Made by a program: the position numbers and the translations under genes | In this document: positions 14,583 to 23,116 of the stretch, piece by piece | Layout: each line of letters starts with the position of its first letter | Position numbering within the stretch: the stretch's first letter is position 1 | The notes under the pieces: model-generated | What the model saw: only the letters and a program-made list of their open reading frames with translations | The model's database searches: none | Told to the model about the DNA's origin: nothing | Source of the DNA: B46-G9 sp964581175 | GTDB taxonomy: Bacteria > Desulfobacterota > DSM-4660 > Desulfatiglandales > Desulfatiglandaceae | DNA length: 64,000 nt | Assembly: GCA_964581175.1 (NCBI GenBank) | Contig: CAZONI010000010.1 | Span: forward strand, 9,333 to 73,332 | Reading direction: 5' to 3'

Positions 14583-16490
14583 TTAGTGGGGCGGTTTGCT
14601 TTTTTTATAACTATCATCCACGTTTTCAACTTCATGTTCGGTCAGGTCCATTCTTTCTTCGGGCGCTTTACCGGTCCATTTGGGATAATCCTGGGCCTTT
14701 TTCGATCGATAACTGCCATCTTTGGTTTTGGGTAATTGGTTGGCCGGGTTGTTCAGATTAAACCGTTTGGGACAATCCTCGCCATCCTGATCAAACGGAT
14801 TGTAAACGTTTGCGGCCTTAAGTATCCAACCCCAATCCACCCGTCTCAACGGAACCCAGGCATTGTTTTCATCGGGCTTACCGGGTCGGAACATTAAAAA
14901 TGTCTGAAATTTCTGGTCCCAGTAGATTGAAGCGATACTACTGTGGCCCGGGGCATTCGGAGTGTCTTTCATCTCTTTTTCCACGCTTCCGGACACGCTG
15001 CACTCCTCCCCGTTATAAGGGTATGTTTTATCGAGCATGTAACCGTGAATCTGTTTATGCCAGAAAAAAGATCTCTTGACATAGTTTGCTTCAAGTTTCC
15101 AGTTGTTGTCCTTAACCAACTGCACGTACTGAAGACAGAACGCTTTATTCTTTCTGGTGCTCACCTTAACCCTACTTGTCACCTTCATGGAGGCCTCTGC
15201 GGTAGGTGAATAGGGAACAATCTCACATTGGGAAATATTTTTTCCCACGGCCCATTCATCCCCCGGGTCCTCTTTTACGGCGACTTCCGGCATCACCAGT
15301 TTAAATTCCGTTTTTCCGGTCAGGCCTTTGCTTTTGACCACATATTTTACTTTTGCGCTTTTTGTCTCTTTCCACCAGAAAAATTCAATTTCCTTATTAT
15401 CAAATTGGGTTGCCTCTATTTCTTGGGACCCAGATTCATTGGCTTCCCAGTCTTTGAGAATGTGATCTTTACCCTCAATCTCCCATTTTCCTTTTGGAGG
15501 CTCACCGGTTTCTCCCGGCATCACGACAATGGCCCACAATGCGAGTTTTTCGCCCGGTAAAATTTCCTGTTCATCTTCATTCGGCTTGGCATCGGTAATA
15601 TCGTGCCAGTCATTGTCCTTGAGCCTGTATATCAACACTTGGGGCTTAAACTCTTCGATTTTCCAGGACAGGGTGTATGTCACGTTTCCATCGGGAGCTT
15701 TTTCAGGTGAATACGGCTTTGTGTTGTTCATGGTTTTAGGCAATTCATTCACTTTTACGCTGATATACGGTGACGATTGAGCGGATTCAAGCTTGGCGGC
15801 CCATGTATGTTTCCCCTCCATTTTGCCCTTTTCCTCTATCTTGCCGATGATGCTGTTGGCGATTTTCATTTTTCGGGTCGAAGATTCCCACGAGCACGTG
15901 CTTTGATTCAGTTTTTTGCCGCTTATTTCTATTTCATTGAAGGGGAGGGCAAAAACGTAATGATCAATCAGCATACCCGATACATCCGGCGGAGTCATGT
16001 TTCCCAGGCCGGTATCCTTGAAGAGGCTGGCAAAGTGGTTGGCAATCAGATTCCCGGGACCGGGGGCAATTTTTAAAAGTGTGCTTCCGGACGCCTCGTA
16101 TTTTTCAACAATCTGATTCGGGCAGTCTTCAGGAGGATTTTTGTCGACGATGGTTTGTTTATAAGAATAGAACCCCAGCGTATTGCCCTGGCTTTTATAG
16201 CTGACCATCACCGCCGGAAGCCCCTGGTCCATGCTGCTCATTTCCCTGTTCAGCTTTAAAGGGCCTTGAGCCCGAAGATTCATGGAACCTGTATTTTTGT
16301 ATTTTTCATCATCTATCGTCCATTTGACATTCAAATTGAAGCTGAATTTTAAAAACTCCTTGACCTTATCCTTTTTCTTTTCCCCGTCCGCGTTTTGAAT
16401 GTTGAGAAACAATACCGAAGCCAAAACCGCTACTATGAGAATGGAGCCGGTGTGGACAAATCGGTTTATCGAAACATGATTTTTATTCAT
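14583..16490 (-). CDS. Large hypothetical exported protein
   Basis: 635 residues from ATG 16490 (AAAGGTGG just upstream; the ATG at 16508 has no ribosome site). An N-terminal signal or anchor (HTGSILIVAVLASVLFLNIQ) is followed by a long, Lys- and Trp-rich, beta-like polypeptide. A central part looks like Ig/PKD-type segments (VTYTLSWKIEEFKPQVLIYR; GKWEIEGKDHILKDWEANES; TGKTEFKLVMPEVAVKEDPG). Four-plus Cys residues are scattered and the C-terminus is charged (ENVDDSYKKSKPPH). Lower GC than the metabolic genes suggests acquisition. No family is recognised. It shares the accessory block with other hypothetical proteins. Confidence 0.6.
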   Translation of the reverse strand: MNKNHVSINRFVHTGSILIVAVLASVLFLNIQNADGEKKKDKVKEFLKFSFNLNVKWTIDDEKYKNTGSMNLRAQGPLKLNREMSSMDQGLPAVMVSYKSQGNTLGFYSYKQTIVDKNPPEDCPNQIVEKYEASGSTLLKIAPGPGNLIANHFASLFKDTGLGNMTPPDVSGMLIDHYVFALPFNEIEISGKKLNQSTCSWESSTRKMKIANSIIGKIEEKGKMEGKHTWAAKLESAQSSPYISVKVNELPKTMNNTKPYSPEKAPDGNVTYTLSWKIEEFKPQVLIYRLKDNDWHDITDAKPNEDEQEILPGEKLALWAIVVMPGETGEPPKGKWEIEGKDHILKDWEANESGSQEIEATQFDNKEIEFFWWKETKSAKVKYVVKSKGLTGKTEFKLVMPEVAVKEDPGDEWAVGKNISQCEIVPYSPTAEASMKVTSRVKVSTRKNKAFCLQYVQLVKDNNWKLEANYVKRSFFWHKQIHGYMLDKTYPYNGEECSVSGSVEKEMKDTPNAPGHSSIASIYWDQKFQTFLMFRPGKPDENNAWVPLRRVDWGWILKAANVYNPFDQDGEDCPKRFNLNNPANQLPKTKDGSYRSKKAQDYPKWTGKAPEERMDLTEHEVENVDDSYKKSKPPH

Positions 16491-16707
16491 TTTCCACCTT
16501 TGTTCCATTATCTGCTGGTATTATCCTGACGATTCCCGGTAAATCGATGAGATTCCCATTCGTATCACTGCTGTCCGGTTGTTTGAATGCTAGATTGTTG
16601 TAACTTATTGTTATAAAAATATAAAAGCCTTGTTTATGCCTGTCACCGACTTGAATCCTAAAACCCGAATCAGCTATCCTTCTGTATCTTTTAAAGGAGG
16701 AACCGTG

Positions 16708-16908
16708 ATGTATACAGGCAAAATCATTTTCTCCCAGATCATCGATCACCTGCCCATGCATACCTTCCGACGGTGCGTCCAGCGATATCGTGGACACTAC
16801 AAAGTGCAAAGCTTCTCCTGTCGGGACCAGTATCTATGCATGGCTTTCGCTCAGTTGACCTACAGAGAAAGTCTTCGAGATATCGCGGCCTGTTTTCTCC
16901 GTCCGTGA
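16708..16908 (+). pseudogene. Truncated IS4-family transposase, N-terminal fragment
   Basis: ATG 16708 behind AAAGGAGGAACC. The 66 residues MYTGKIIFSQIIDHLPMHTF, then RRCVQRYRGHYKVQSFSC and CMAFAQLTYRESLRDIAACF, match the conserved N-terminal (DUF4372) part of IS4-type transposases. TGA follows at 16906 and no DDE catalytic domain exists downstream, so only the first sixth or so remains. The ribosome site is intact, so a short peptide may still be made. Confidence 0.65.
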
Positions 16909-16917
16909 CGCCCTTTC

Positions 16918-17223
16918 TCAACCTAAACTCACCGCCAATGCCAGAGCGGCCATGACTGGTATAAGCAGAACCATGACTTTCTTAGATGAGAAGTGGATCA
17001 TGAAACCTGTTAGCACGAGGCCCAGTAGGAACGTCGCAAGGTTCTTTACCAAGAAGTCCAAGTCGCCTTCTGGGGAATCGACAATCTTCTTGCTCAGCGA
17101 GACCATGAATAGCCAGTTGGCGAAGAATAGGGATACGCTGATAAGTTTTGATAGGTTTATTTGGTGGCCTTTGTTTTTTGTCGTCTCGAAATCCTTCATC
17201 GGTCTATTTTGGTTCATATTCAT
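16918..17223 (-). CDS. Small hypothetical membrane protein
   Basis: 101 residues with three predicted spans: LISVSLFFANWLFMVSL, FLVKNLATFLLGLVLTGFMI and VMVLLIPVMAALALAVSLG. The N-terminus is hydrophilic (MNMNQNRPMKDFETTKNK). No family is recognised. It ends 10 bases from the transposase fragment on the other strand, and its 5' end overlaps a possible 55-codon gene on the same strand. Confidence 0.45.
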   Translation of the reverse strand: MNMNQNRPMKDFETTKNKGHQINLSKLISVSLFFANWLFMVSLSKKIVDSPEGDLDFLVKNLATFLLGLVLTGFMIHFSSKKVMVLLIPVMAALALAVSLG

Positions 17224-17371
17224 GCATAACGGGCCGGGTGAGGAACTCGCCCACGGATTCGGGGTTTAGCCCCAGATGGGTGAGAGTGTCTGGCTCGAGC
17301 AGGATGGATGGGCCGCGCTTTGCCCCACACCTCGGCTTCTCACCCGTCCTGATGGATTCGGCAGGCACCAT
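17204..17371 (-). CDS. Possible 55-residue protein
   Basis: ATG 17371 to TAG 17204, with GGAG 15 bases upstream. The codons show the high third-position GC of genuine genes here. The peptide (MVPAESIRTGEKPRCGAKRG, then PSILLEPDTLTHLGLNPESV) is hydrophilic and has one Cys. It starts 8 bases after the nucleotidyltransferase-like gene and overlaps the next gene by 20 bases. No family is recognised; it could be the remnant of a longer gene. Confidence 0.35.
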   Translation of the reverse strand: MVPAESIRTGEKPRCGAKRGPSILLEPDTLTHLGLNPESVGEFLTRPVMHEYEPK

Positions 17372-17378
17372 GAAGAGT

Positions 17379-17825
17379 TCACTCTTCTCCGACAGCTTCT
17401 AAATCGGCAATATCCTTTTTGCGCCCCAATGCTCTCTTGTTGGCTATGAAGTCATCACGACCGATATAAGGAACCGTCAAATCGCCAAAGTAGCTTTCAA
17501 CTCCGCCCGATTTCGCCTGCTCCCATTGGACCCCGGTAATCGATGTCATAATGTCTATTCTGACCGGAGGGACTCCTAGTTGGACGACTTTACCTTCTTT
17601 CAAAAAATCCGCCGCTCTCAAGCCGACTGACCCAAATCCAAACTCATTAAGGGCTTCCATGATTCTTTTTGCATTGATAGGGTCAGGCTTCACAAAAAGG
17701 TCAAGGTCACCGGTGTACCGCGGCGCACCATGAAACCCCAGTGCATAAGCCCCCACAATGAGATAATCAACCTTGTGTTTGTTGAACAACTCGAGCAGAT
17801 CTCTGAAGTCTTGTTGTACTTCCAT
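17379..17825 (-). CDS. Nucleotidyltransferase-fold protein (DUF6036/AbiEii-like)
   Basis: 148 residues. The N-terminal YLIVGAYALGFHGAPRYTGD followed by LDLFV gives the Gly-x-x-A...D-x-D arrangement of minimal nucleotidyltransferases. Later come VVQLGVPPVRIDIMTSITGV (third acidic strand) and a C-terminal DLTVPYIGRDDFIANKRALG then RKKDIADLEAV, the 'K....R.KD..DL' tail common in DUF6036/AbiEii-type proteins. Such proteins often act as stand-alone transferases or one half of toxin-antitoxin pairs. It overlaps the small gene upstream by 59 bases, which fits a two-gene module. Confidence 0.75.
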   Translation of the reverse strand: MEVQQDFRDLLELFNKHKVDYLIVGAYALGFHGAPRYTGDLDLFVKPDPINAKRIMEALNEFGFGSVGLRAADFLKEGKVVQLGVPPVRIDIMTSITGVQWEQAKSGGVESYFGDLTVPYIGRDDFIANKRALGRKKDIADLEAVGEE

Positions 17826-17955
17826 GGTATTGTCCTCTTAGCAATTCAATCGCGGCGATTCGCTCTCGAGGTGTCTTGCTCAGCCAGTAGGCCAGATCTT
17901 CCTGAATCGATGAATCCCTTTTCAAATCAAATTTCTTAACCGTTTTTTCAATCAT
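17767..17955 (-). CDS. Small partner of the nucleotidyltransferase-like protein
   Basis: 62 residues. It starts MIEKTVKKFDLKRDSSIQED and continues LAYWLSKTPRERIAAIELLR, a pattern I associate with short proteins encoded directly before nucleotidyltransferase-fold genes. The last 20 or so residues (after GQYHGS) overlap the next gene in another frame. ATG 17955 has AGGA/GGGGAG upstream. It could act as antitoxin or specificity factor; that is inference from gene order. Confidence 0.55.
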   Translation of the reverse strand: MIEKTVKKFDLKRDSSIQEDLAYWLSKTPRERIAAIELLRGQYHGSTTRLQRSARVVQQTQG

Positions 17956-17978
17956 CTTTTCTCCCCAGGACAGGACAG

Positions 17979-18006
17979 TACGCCCTTAACTTATTAACTT
18001 AAGTTA
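17979..18006. repeat. Downstream copy of the transposase-flanking repeat (inverted)
   Basis: Reverse-complement it carries TAATAAGTTAAGGGCGTAC, matching the core ATAAGTTAAGGGCGT upstream of the transposase at 19041-19055. It overlaps the transposase stop codon. Confidence 0.5.
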
Positions 18007-19000
18007 GTCCAAGCCCTTCCTTTTTGGCGATATCAGCTCCCCGAGCCACCGACTTGCTCACAGCCACTGTCGAGATATTCAGCCGATGCGCCATGGAAGC
18101 CATGCTTAAGCCAAGCTCGCGTACCGCCCAAAAACACAACAAGCTGCGGGCACGCACGAGATTCCTAAATTTCCCCTCACGCCAAACGTCATTCTCCGGA
18201 ATATTCAGCAGCGTTGCCACTCTTTCTGCAACAAAATTTATATCCACCCCGCGCGTCTTCAACGCATAACGTCGCTCAAAGGATTCTTTGGTTCTCGATA
18301 AGATTTCGGATACAAAATCACTATCGCCTAAGATGCGCTCGTCGCTTTTCATATGAATTTTTGATTCTTGCAGTTCCTTGACCGCTGCCCAGCCCCCTGC
18401 ACTCCGGATCAAGCCACCTCCTGTAAGATCATCCCTCCGGTCCTGATCCATTCCTTTGGCTACAAATTCCTTGTAATTGCGTCTGGCCGAGCTGACCCGT
18501 TTCCCGAAATACTGCAAGACCTCTTCTCCGTCCTGCCAGGGTTGCTTGTGTTTGCCCATGATGACCCCATGTCCTGAAAACGGGTATTGGTCCAGCTGAT
18601 CCAAATCAGCGACCAGTCTTGCTCTTAAAGGATTCAAGTGAACATATCTTACCAGTTCAAGAAGATAGGAATCCTCCTGGCACAGTATTGACTTATAACG
18701 GTTCTGGAAGAGGTGACCGTACCTTTGATGTCTTCGGTTATATCGGACGGCATGACCGGTCAGCAATCGCCGCATCACGGTGGAAATTGGAACCGGGCCG
18801 GTTCTCAACAAGAGATGAAAATGATTTGGAATCAATGACCAAGCGTAACACGACGTCTCCGTTTGTTCCAAGATCAAACCAAGGTTCTTAACAAAGTCAT
18901 AGCGGTCTTGGTCATCTTCGAATATCTTACGGCGTTCGATACCTCGCGCAATAATGTGGTGCAGCGCTCCTGTTGTGTCAATGCGTGATTGTCTGGGCAT
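17999..19000 (-). CDS. REP-associated tyrosine transposase (IS200-like Y1_Tnp)
   Basis: 333 residues from ATG 19000 (MPRQSRIDTTGALHHIIARG). The HUH site is NHFHLLLRTG, the catalytic Tyr is probably in the VRYVHLNPLRARLV segment, and RRHQRYGHLFQNRYKSILCQ is the usual connector. A C-terminal extension of about 150 residues ends in a DnaA/MarR-like helix-turn-helix (LSMASMAHRLNISTVAVSKS). Such single-copy transposases work on REP palindromes rather than moving as classic insertion sequences. Related repeats lie directly upstream (19014-19067), at the stop codon and at 14284-14337. The protein seems intact. Confidence 0.88.
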   Translation of the reverse strand: MPRQSRIDTTGALHHIIARGIERRKIFEDDQDRYDFVKNLGLILEQTETSCYAWSLIPNHFHLLLRTGPVPISTVMRRLLTGHAVRYNRRHQRYGHLFQNRYKSILCQEDSYLLELVRYVHLNPLRARLVADLDQLDQYPFSGHGVIMGKHKQPWQDGEEVLQYFGKRVSSARRNYKEFVAKGMDQDRRDDLTGGGLIRSAGGWAAVKELQESKIHMKSDERILGDSDFVSEILSRTKESFERRYALKTRGVDINFVAERVATLLNIPENDVWREGKFRNLVRARSLLCFWAVRELGLSMASMAHRLNISTVAVSKSVARGADIAKKEGLGLT

Positions 19001-19013
19001 GCCGGAAGCAATA

Positions 19014-19067
19014 GCAAAAGCTAGCCCCTGCGTCAAGTTTATAAGTTAAGGGCGTCCCCCATCCCCC
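19014..19067. repeat. Repeat directly upstream of the transposase
   Basis: Contains GCGTCAAGTTTATAAGTTAA, GGGCGTCCC and a C-rich tail; shares about 45 of 54 positions with 14284-14337. It covers the expected 5' end of the transposase transcript. Confidence 0.6.
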
Positions 19068-19500
19068 GAAGTCGGCGCCGCGATTCCGCGCGACGCAGTC
19101 GCGCGGAACAAGTGATTGTATGGTTCCTTTCAAATACAACCCTGGGAAATGTTTGTGAACACGAATATAGTCTATTACGGTTCTGCTAACCGTTTAACAT
19201 GCTTTCGCACGAGACAGGCATATACGGATTTAATGAATCAGGTCCTGGAGCCTGTCCAGCTTTACCCGGAAACTGGAAGAGAAGAAACAGACCGAAGCGC
19301 GGAGAGAACAGGCCGGGAAAGCCGTTCATATCTATTATGAGGCAGTCGGTTCAGACCCTGTGAACAACAAGATCGGTCTGGTCAGGCCTCCGCTGAATCG
19401 GGGAGGCTTAATGAGCCGGCTCAATTACATTGGGCAGGTCTTTCGCCATCAGGACCTCGGAGAAGAACCGGCAGGCGTGAGTTCGCACAAGGGGGGAACT
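19068..19500. other. No supported gene
   Basis: Open frames are short and without family character. The region separates the transposase from an integrase remnant and is probably mobile-element debris. Confidence 0.4.
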
Positions 19501-19656
19501 CAAGCAGGAGTAAGGGAAAGGTGGGAATCCGCCTGCCGTCGATTGTCCGATGAAATAAAGGTAAGGCACTGTTCAGCGAAGACCCCTGAATCTTATACAA
19601 CTTGGGTCGGAAAAATGCAATACTATAAGACCACCCTGACCCACCAGGCATCATCT
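19501..19656 (+). pseudogene. Tyrosine recombinase (integron-type integrase) remnant
   Basis: The frame carries GVRERWESACRRLSDEIKVR followed by HCSAKTPESYTTWVGKMQYY. This matches the first core-binding helix pair of integron-integrase-like proteins (usual form 'EI+.RHYSPKT...Y..W+..F'). The rest of the core domain and the catalytic R-H-R-Y half are missing. The frame continues a little into unrelated sequence (TLTHQASSACQDGISQGSSC), which coincides with a partial copy of the palindromic repeat found at 22664 and 30652. Confidence 0.5.
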
Positions 19657-19726
19657 GCCTGCCAAGACGGGATTTCGCAGGGCTCAAGCTGCGTTGCCTT
19701 CAACTCCAATCGATGAGCGGAGATCT

Positions 19727-19821
19727 GGATTCCGGATAAGCCCTGCGAACTTTCCGGAATGACAACAGGGGGATGTCCCGCTGCTTGCGGCGCGGCGGTT
19801 CATTGCCGAGGAGAGAGAAAA
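19727..19821. repeat. Interspersed repeat, copy A
   Basis: Begins GGATTCCGGATAAGCCCTGC, has an internal CCGGAAT counterpart and CCCGCTGCTTGCGGCG. It is closely matched at 21336-21420. The two copies flank the ATPase gene. Confidence 0.65.
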
Positions 19822-19847
19822 TGCCTTCCTTGCTGAAAAATGGGAAA

Positions 19848-21065
19848 TCAGAGATCTGAAAACGGCAGAGCGCTGACTTTCGATCCAAGAGGCAGTCGAA
19901 CGTCTCCGGGGTGCACCACATAGCCGGGCAGTGTTTTATCCCCCAAGGCAGCTTGAAAGGCCTTGATCGAAGAAGCCATTTCAGGACGGGGCGTGGCGGA
20001 CAGTTTCACCTCGAGAGGGACGAGTTTCCCCTCGGTCTCGACGACAATATCCACCTCCGTACCGGCAGAAGTGCGCCAGAAGTAAACTCGGGGTTCTGTA
20101 CCCCGGTGCGTGAGCGCCTTCACAATCTCGGAGAGAACCGCTGTCTCCATAATGGCGCCGCCCATGGGTCCGGAAGCGGCGTGCTCGGGATCCTTCAGGC
20201 CCGTGAGGTAACAAAGGGTTCCAACATCCATGAAATATACCTTTGGAGTTTTCACCAGCCGTTTGCCGATGTTGGCAAAGTACGGCCGGAGCACAATCAC
20301 CTGATAGGTGGCCTCCAGCACTGAAAGCCAGGCCTTCGCCGTGTTGACCGCAAGGCCGAGGTCCTTTGCCACGTCGGTCAGGTTGAGGAGTTGGGCACTC
20401 CGCGCCGCAAGGGTTCTGAGGAAATTCTGAAAATGGGAGAGATCCCCCACTTGTCTTATCGTCCGAACATCCCGTTCGAGGTAGGTCTGGATGTAGCTTG
20501 CATGCCATAGACCGATATCCCGATCGGGGCTTGCCGCCAACTCGGGATACCCCCCACGCAGAAAGTTCTTCCAGGTCTCCTTATAGGATGATCTTCCTTG
20601 TGCGCCTTCCGGCCTTTTTGGCTCCCACGGGAGAGGGAAAGCCGGCCTTTCCTCATCCTCCCGCCGCGAGAGGGGGAGAAGGCGCAACATGGCAGCACGA
20701 CCGGCCAGGGACTCGGTGACCTTCTCCATCAGCAGGAGGTTTTGGGATCCGGTCAGCAGGTACTGCCCGGACCGATGGCGGTCTGAATCGATCCGTTCTT
20801 TTATATAGGGAAGAAGATCGGGCGTGTATTGGACCTCATCGAAGATAACGGGAGGGGAGTACATCTCGAGGAAACCCCGCGGATCTTCCAGAGCGGCAGC
20901 ACGGGTGTCAGGGGTCTCCAGGGACACATACCTGGATTTCTCACCAAAGAGATGCCTGAGAATCGTGGTCTTGCCTGATTGGCGCGGACCGGTCAGCACA
21001 ACAGCCGGAAACTCGGCAGAGGCTTTCTTCAAGGTCCTTTCCATTGTTCGTTCTATGTATCGGGC
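19848..21065 (-). CDS. AAA-type ATPase with DUF4143 domain
   Basis: 405 residues from ATG 21065 (GCAGGAGGCGAA upstream; the upstream ATG at 21098 has no site). Walker A is LTGPRQSGKTTILRHLF near residue 25; Walker B is PPVIFDEVQYTPDLLPYIKE; sensor is YLLTGSQNLLLMEKV. The C-terminal half is DUF4143, with a nuclease-like fold: YFMDVGTLCYLTGL, then the E...D...E-x-K pattern in FWRTSAGTEVDIVVETEGKL and VPLEVKLSATPRP. Function of this common family is unclear; it is frequent in accessory regions and sometimes linked to defence or toxin modules. Copies of an interspersed repeat lie on both sides. Confidence 0.88.
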   Translation of the reverse strand, partial: ARYIERTMERTLKKASAEFPAVVLTGPRQSGKTTILRHLFGEKSRYVSLETPDTRAAALEDPRGFLEMYSPPVIFDEVQYTPDLLPYIKERIDSDRHRSGQYLLTGSQNLLLMEKVTESLAGRAAMLRLLPLSRREDEERPAFPLPWEPKRPEGAQGRSSYKETWKNFLRGGYPELAASPDRDIGLWHASYIQTYLERDVRTIRQVGDLSHFQNFLRTLAARSAQLLNLTDVAKDLGLAVNTAKAWLSVLEATYQVIVLRPYFANIGKRLVKTPKVYFMDVGTLCYLTGLKDPEHAASGPMGGAIMETAVLSEIVKALTHRGTEPRVYFWRTSAGTEVDIVVETEGKLVPLEVKLSATPRPEMASSIKAFQAALGDKTLPGYVVHPGDVRLPLGSKVSALPFSDL

Positions 21066-21335
21066 CATTTCGCCTCCTGCTTTTGTGTAATTATGCATTT
21101 CAAATGCAAATTTGCAAGCATTTCTTGTTTTCGTCAGTCCAGTTTGACGACTTCAGTCCAGATGCGATATCCTGAGGCGGAATGAAGTGTAGGAAGCATC
21201 GCTCCGTTTTTGGAGAGAGATGCTCTCAACTCCAAGACGAGAGCTATTATGGCGGTAATCACTTGTATGAAACTTCATGTAACGAGGCCGAAGTTTCCTG
21301 TTCGATCAAACTGGCCAACCGGCCAGCGGTTACGC

Positions 21336-21420
21336 TGGATTCCGGTTAAGCCCTGCGGGCTTTCCGGAATGACAATAGAGGAAAATCCCGCTGCTTGCGG
21401 CGAGATAGTTCACTGCTGAG
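21336..21420. repeat. Interspersed repeat, copy B
   Basis: GGATTCCGGTTAAGCCCTGC, then TTTCCGGAATGACAATAGAG and CCCGCTGCTTGCGGCG, matching 19727-19821 in the same orientation. It ends 10 bases before the HEIGH-protein start. Confidence 0.65.
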
Positions 21421-21430
21421 GCGAGAAAAG

Positions 21431-22270
21431 ATGGTTTCCCGGCTGGAAATAGACGCCAAGAAGGGAACAAACCCGGCCCTGGCGGCCAGCATACGAAGAT
21501 GGGCGGCTGAGGCCCTGGAAAGAAGAGGAGCACTGCCCGCCCCTCCCCGGCTGTGCATCACTATCTGGAAAAGCTCTGAGGAACTGACGAGCTTTTATAA
21601 GCAGGAGAAGAAAGAACTGAATGTTGTTACCGGGGACGAGACGGATTTCCTGGCCACGCATGAAGCCTGGAGAGGCTTCCCAAGAATCCATGTCTGTCAG
21701 GAGAAGGTAAAAGAGGTGTCTCCTGCCGTGCTCCGGGGGGTCCTGCACCACGAGATAGGCCACGCGCTTCATCACGGAAGTCCGGAGTTTTACACTTTCC
21801 GCTTTTCGAGCAACCTCCAGGAGGCCGGTAATGCCTGTGGACTGGAGCTGCCGCTCCTGCAGCAGTGCGTCTATTTTCTCTCAGTGGCTGTCAAGGACTA
21901 TGAGGTGGTCAAGTGGCTGGCCGCCACAGGACTGGGCGACGGCCAGGCGGCCCTGGTGGAGTACATGATCGAGGATACCGAACAGGAACGGGAAGCCTGG
22001 GAGATGGTCCGCGAGGATACCGCCCCGAGGAAGATTGTCCTTGCCTCTCTTTTGAAGACCGTGCTTTCTATCGAGGCGGTGATTTCCGGCGGGAAAGAGA
22101 ACGCTCAAGGGCTGCTGGACAAATGGGAAAAGGCGTACTCCTGGCTTATCGAGCGGGAACGCCTGGGACTGATCCGATTTGCCCGCTTGAATTCCGAATT
22201 GGAGGGAAAGACCTTCCAGGAGAGATTGGAAGAGACAACCCTGGGGCTGCTCACTGACCGCTCTTTGTGA
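21431..22270 (+). CDS. Putative zinc metalloprotease-like protein (HEIGH motif)
   Basis: 279 residues from ATG 21431 (GAGGCGAGAAAAG upstream); the earlier ATG at 21395 lies inside a repeat. The zinc-protease helix is VLRGVLHHEIGHALHHGSPE at about residue 110, a classic HExxH. Candidate third ligands are in VAVKDYEVVKWLA. The N-terminal third contains a strand WKSSEELTSFYKQEKKELNV and the C-terminus is helical with many Glu/Arg. It resembles peptidase-like proteins of archaea and deep-branching bacteria, but I cannot name the family. No signal peptide is visible. Confidence 0.6.
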   Translation: MVSRLEIDAKKGTNPALAASIRRWAAEALERRGALPAPPRLCITIWKSSEELTSFYKQEKKELNVVTGDETDFLATHEAWRGFPRIHVCQEKVKEVSPAVLRGVLHHEIGHALHHGSPEFYTFRFSSNLQEAGNACGLELPLLQQCVYFLSVAVKDYEVVKWLAATGLGDGQAALVEYMIEDTEQEREAWEMVREDTAPRKIVLASLLKTVLSIEAVISGGKENAQGLLDKWEKAYSWLIERERLGLIRFARLNSELEGKTFQERLEETTLGLLTDRSL

Positions 22271-22282
22271 ATCGGAAACCAG

Positions 22283-22552
22283 TTATTTCAACTGACTATC
22301 CTTGCTGCCGCTTCGATTGAAGAGCGAGAAGGACTTCTTTTGTGCTTGTTCCAGTTCTGACTGGCAATCGACGCATAGGCGGACTCCGGGGATTGCCTTG
22401 CGGCGGGCTTCAGGGATAGGATCCCCGCATTCCTCGCAATGCGTCAAGCTGTCACCCTCAGGCAGGCGGCTCCTGGCCAGCTGCACTCCGGATTCTACAG
22501 TGGCGTCTATCTGATCCTGTATAGACCCGTCGCGGGACCACCCGACAGCCAT
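22283..22552 (-). CDS. DksA/TraR-type zinc-finger protein (YbiI-like)
   Basis: 89 residues. The four-Cys zinc finger is CEECGDPIPEARRKAIPGVR followed by LCVDCQSELEQ, with the exact spacing of the DksA/TraR C4 finger. The N-terminal part (DGSIQDQIDATVESGVQLAR) is too short for the DksA coiled coil, so this is the small YbiI/TraR form. Such proteins may bind in the RNA polymerase secondary channel. ATG 22552 has AGGAGCAAAC upstream. Confidence 0.85.
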   Translation of the reverse strand: MAVGWSRDGSIQDQIDATVESGVQLARSRLPEGDSLTHCEECGDPIPEARRKAIPGVRLCVDCQSELEQAQKKSFSLFNRSGSKDSQLK

Positions 22553-23116
22553 AGTTTGCTCCTGCTTGGTTTATTCGATTAAGCGCTTGAATGTTGGGCG
22601 CTGTACGTGATTTAATCATGATGATATGTCTCAAGTTTATTACGGAAAACGGAATATGTCAAACCCTGGTCAGCAGCAAGGAATCATCTGCAGCGTTGCC
22701 TTCGGTCGCTCCTCCTTGCGGCGTATTGTACTATACGCCTCTTTCGTCGCTCCTCGGGGCCTTGCATCTAATGCCTTGCTGCTGACCGGGCTTAGTCCAT
22801 CGATTCGCAAATGCGCTAACGTATTTTCACCCTGCCGAAAATGCGGCCTTCCGGGAAGGCAGGGGAGCGGGATGTTCCCGGAGCGGCGCATGTCGGCCCT
22901 GGAGCAGGACAGCGGAGGGGACGACATCCGCAGTGAGCGGAGCCATGGATGGCGAAGTGAACGTAGCGGAGGGAATATACCGGTTCTCTGCCTTCAACGT
23001 CCCAATATGTTGGTGTAATTGCGAATCCAAGCACTTAGTCTTCAGCCAGAAGCTTTCAGCCTTTACCAGAAACTTTTCGAAAGAGTATTCGGAATTGATG
23101 AAAGGAGGGTATTACC
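22553..23116. other. Gene-free region with a palindromic element
   Basis: No supported gene. It contains the palindromic element at 22664-22790 and GC-rich debris, then the ribosome site of the MerB-like gene at about 23102-23109. Confidence 0.5.
22664..22790. repeat. Palindromic mobile-type element, copy 1 (127 bp)
   Basis: Ends are imperfect inverted repeats: CCTGGTCAGCAGCAAGGAAT at the left and, read in reverse, CCCGGTCAGCAGCAAGGCAT at the right. The interior is shared with 30652-30777 (CTCCTTGCG, TCGTCGCTCCT, GCCTTGCATCT). Confidence 0.7.

Noticed and set aside
16906..16908. TGA in the IS4 transposase as selenocysteine
   Set aside because: No transposase sequence continues after it; it is an ordinary truncation.
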